DNA of 64,000 nucleotides from Plantago ovata (lineage: Eukaryota > Streptophyta > Magnoliopsida > Lamiales > Plantaginaceae). Of this stretch, positions 62,482 through 64,000 are shown in pieces. How positions within the stretch are numbered: the stretch's first letter is position 1; each line of letters starts with the position of its first letter. Below the pieces are notes generated by a model that saw only the letters and a program-made list of their open reading frames with translations, searched no databases and was not told the origin of the DNA. The position numbers and the translations under genes are program-made. The stretch is from assembly GCA_028274465.1 (NCBI GenBank), contig CM051456.1, positions 120,110,880 to 120,174,879 on the forward strand, in the 5' to 3' direction.

Positions 62482-63819
62482 ATGCATAAGCGAATATGCC
62501 GAGTGTTCACCTCTGTTCGCGAACGCGCATGTGTCAGCTACGCGAACATAGCCGCCATAGGCGGTTACTGCGACATTGAGCTCACAGTTGTAAAAGCAAC
62601 TTCACCTGATGATTCTCCCCTACCAGATAAGTACGTTCTTGAACTTTTGAAGATATTTTCGATATCCTCTTCCTCTTACAGATCATTCATCCTTAGCTTC
62701 ATTCGCCGGTTTGGAAGGACTAGGTCCTGGAGAGCTGCCCTTAAGTGCCTTCTCCTTCTCCACCGCCTCATTCGTTCTTTACCAAATGACAGCCCCTTCA
62801 GGAGCGAGCTCTTATGGGCTCGTTCCAGTGGTTTGCTGTGTCTAAATCCTTGTAACTTTCTTGATTGCTCATCATCGTCTTTCCAAGATTACACAGCCTT
62901 TGTGAGATCATATGCGCACTTACTTGATGAAATGCTTGATTACACTCATACACAAATAGCCGAAGAAACAATATTGCCTGAAGAAGAAATATATTCCCCT
63001 GAAAAATGGCCTAATGAAGAAAGTTCACCCCAAAAATCTAAAGACTTGAGCATAAAGATAGGCCTCTTGCCTAAGGTACAAAGCCTGATAGACCGTTCAA
63101 TGGAATGCAAACCTACAGGGGCATCTCTGAGGAACCCGCTCGTGCAATTAGTCATGAAACTTATAATCCGCGACAGCTTCTCTTACTACGGAACGTTCAG
63201 GGATGAAATTGTCACGGTTCTTGAGAATCTCATTGAGTTACCTAGTCATAGCCGTGTGACTGCGTTCAGTATCTACAAGAAGGCTGCAACTCAAGCAGAC
63301 TACCTCTCTGAATTCCACGGATGGAGTAAATCCGCCGGACATTGTGAACATCACGAGTATCCTTGCATTGATCTGATTCCAAGCATTCAGGTACAAGCAC
63401 TTGAAAACTTTCTCACTGGAATGTGGAACCTAGGTTCGGATCAGGATCAGTCCTCCTCGTCAAGCACGTCCTCTTTGACATCGAACGAGCAGTCTCCTGT
63501 CAGGAATGAAGATGTAGTAAAAGATGATGTCGAAATGGAGCCGTTGATCAAGTGGGAGGATGATGCTGATGTTGATAGGACTAATCTTGGTTGGGAGGAT
63601 CTGTTGGAGGCCTCGGTTAGGGAAAATTCGCAGAAGATCGTCGACTCAAGAAGACATGATTGGAGTCATGGAAACTTCTATGGTGGAAGAAATGGATGGG
63701 AGATTCAAGAATATGGTCTGCAAACTCCAAATCCATTTTACCAGCAGCCAGAGAGAATAATGTACCTGACTTATGCATCATGCCCAACGACCCCTATGCG
63801 ACCATTGATAGAGCTTTGA
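62482..63819 (+). CDS. ANTH-domain clathrin assembly protein (AP180/CALM family)
   Basis: This single-exon gene encodes 445 residues. The ANTH domain (about 20-280) binds PI(4,5)P2 at the plasma membrane. The lipid-binding motif KATSPDDSPLPDKY is at about 38-51. RSWRAALKCLLLLHRLIRSLPNDSPF and DYTAFVRSYAHLLDEML follow the family pattern. The C-terminal part is Ser-rich and acidic and ends with an NPF motif (417-419) that can bind EH-domain proteins. Such adaptors recruit clathrin and cargo SNAREs during endocytosis. At 445 residues it belongs with the shorter plant members and lacks long clathrin-binding tails. Sequence after 63820 is 3' UTR and flank. Confidence 0.9.
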   Translation: MHKRICRVFTSVRERACVSYANIAAIGGYCDIELTVVKATSPDDSPLPDKYVLELLKIFSISSSSYRSFILSFIRRFGRTRSWRAALKCLLLLHRLIRSLPNDSPFRSELLWARSSGLLCLNPCNFLDCSSSSFQDYTAFVRSYAHLLDEMLDYTHTQIAEETILPEEEIYSPEKWPNEESSPQKSKDLSIKIGLLPKVQSLIDRSMECKPTGASLRNPLVQLVMKLIIRDSFSYYGTFRDEIVTVLENLIELPSHSRVTAFSIYKKAATQADYLSEFHGWSKSAGHCEHHEYPCIDLIPSIQVQALENFLTGMWNLGSDQDQSSSSSTSSLTSNEQSPVRNEDVVKDDVEMEPLIKWEDDADVDRTNLGWEDLLEASVRENSQKIVDSRRHDWSHGNFYGGRNGWEIQEYGLQTPNPFYQQPERIMYLTYASCPTTPMRPLIEL

Positions 63820-64000
63820 TGTTTGCTAAAAGTTTGCAATTGATTAACACTTATTGTTGTTCTACAAGTTCTTGAAAGCTTTAGTCTTTTTTTTAATTTG
63901 TACTGATGCACTCTATTTGAATGTTTTGAGATTTTAGGCCTGGAAATAGTTTCTTTGTGATGGATGTATTATCTTTGTTAATGAACATTGTGCAGTAGCT

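Overview
This window is nuclear DNA of a flowering plant, almost certainly a core eudicot. It has spliced genes with GT-AG introns, an AT-rich background, many Stowaway-type MITEs, Cassandra, copia, LINE, CACTA and hAT-like elements, and proteins of plant-only families (an S-domain receptor kinase, an IDA-like peptide precursor, an ANTH clathrin adaptor). I cannot name the species from sequence alone.

Layout. Positions 1-13.7 kb are gene-dense. They hold a decayed J-protein gene copy (1-1283, minus), the 60S ribosomal protein uL4 gene (2266-4643, minus), an intact J-protein gene (5962-7224, minus), a secreted or membrane-anchored beta-propeller protein of the strictosidine-synthase-like/NHL class (9537-10601, plus), and a two-exon gene for a probable thylakoid protein (11529-13672, minus). 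The two J-protein copies lie in a tandem segmental duplication of about 1.6 kb on either side of uL4. Both promoters keep a heat-shock element.

Positions 13.7-56 kb have almost no protein genes and are mostly transposon remnants: three Cassandra fragments carrying 5S rRNA-derived sequence, an internally deleted copia element nested in a dead LINE, a non-autonomous CACTA element with perfect ends and a 3-bp target duplication, hAT-like and Stowaway MITEs, a long foldback element, two related LTR-like sequences, and a retroposon family with a covarying 3' hairpin. Within this region are two loci (15.69-17.71 kb and 35.51-36.41 kb) that carry the same miR858-like sequence on the minus strand. 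Each is paired with a degenerate complementary arm across an unusually long loop. I read them as tandem MIR858 genes, and they are the most interesting item here. From memory, Arabidopsis MIR858a also lies beside a small DnaJ gene, so the neighbourhood may be conserved.

Positions 56-64 kb are gene-bearing again: an IDA-like peptide precursor (56467-56748, minus), an intronless S-domain receptor kinase (57717-60116, minus) and an ANTH-domain clathrin adaptor (62482-63819, plus).

The genes do not form one pathway. The links I can support are the duplicated heat-responsive J-protein pair, the paralogous miR858 pair (expected to repress R2R3-MYB flavonoid regulators), and a secreted peptide next to a receptor kinase, which may be coincidence.
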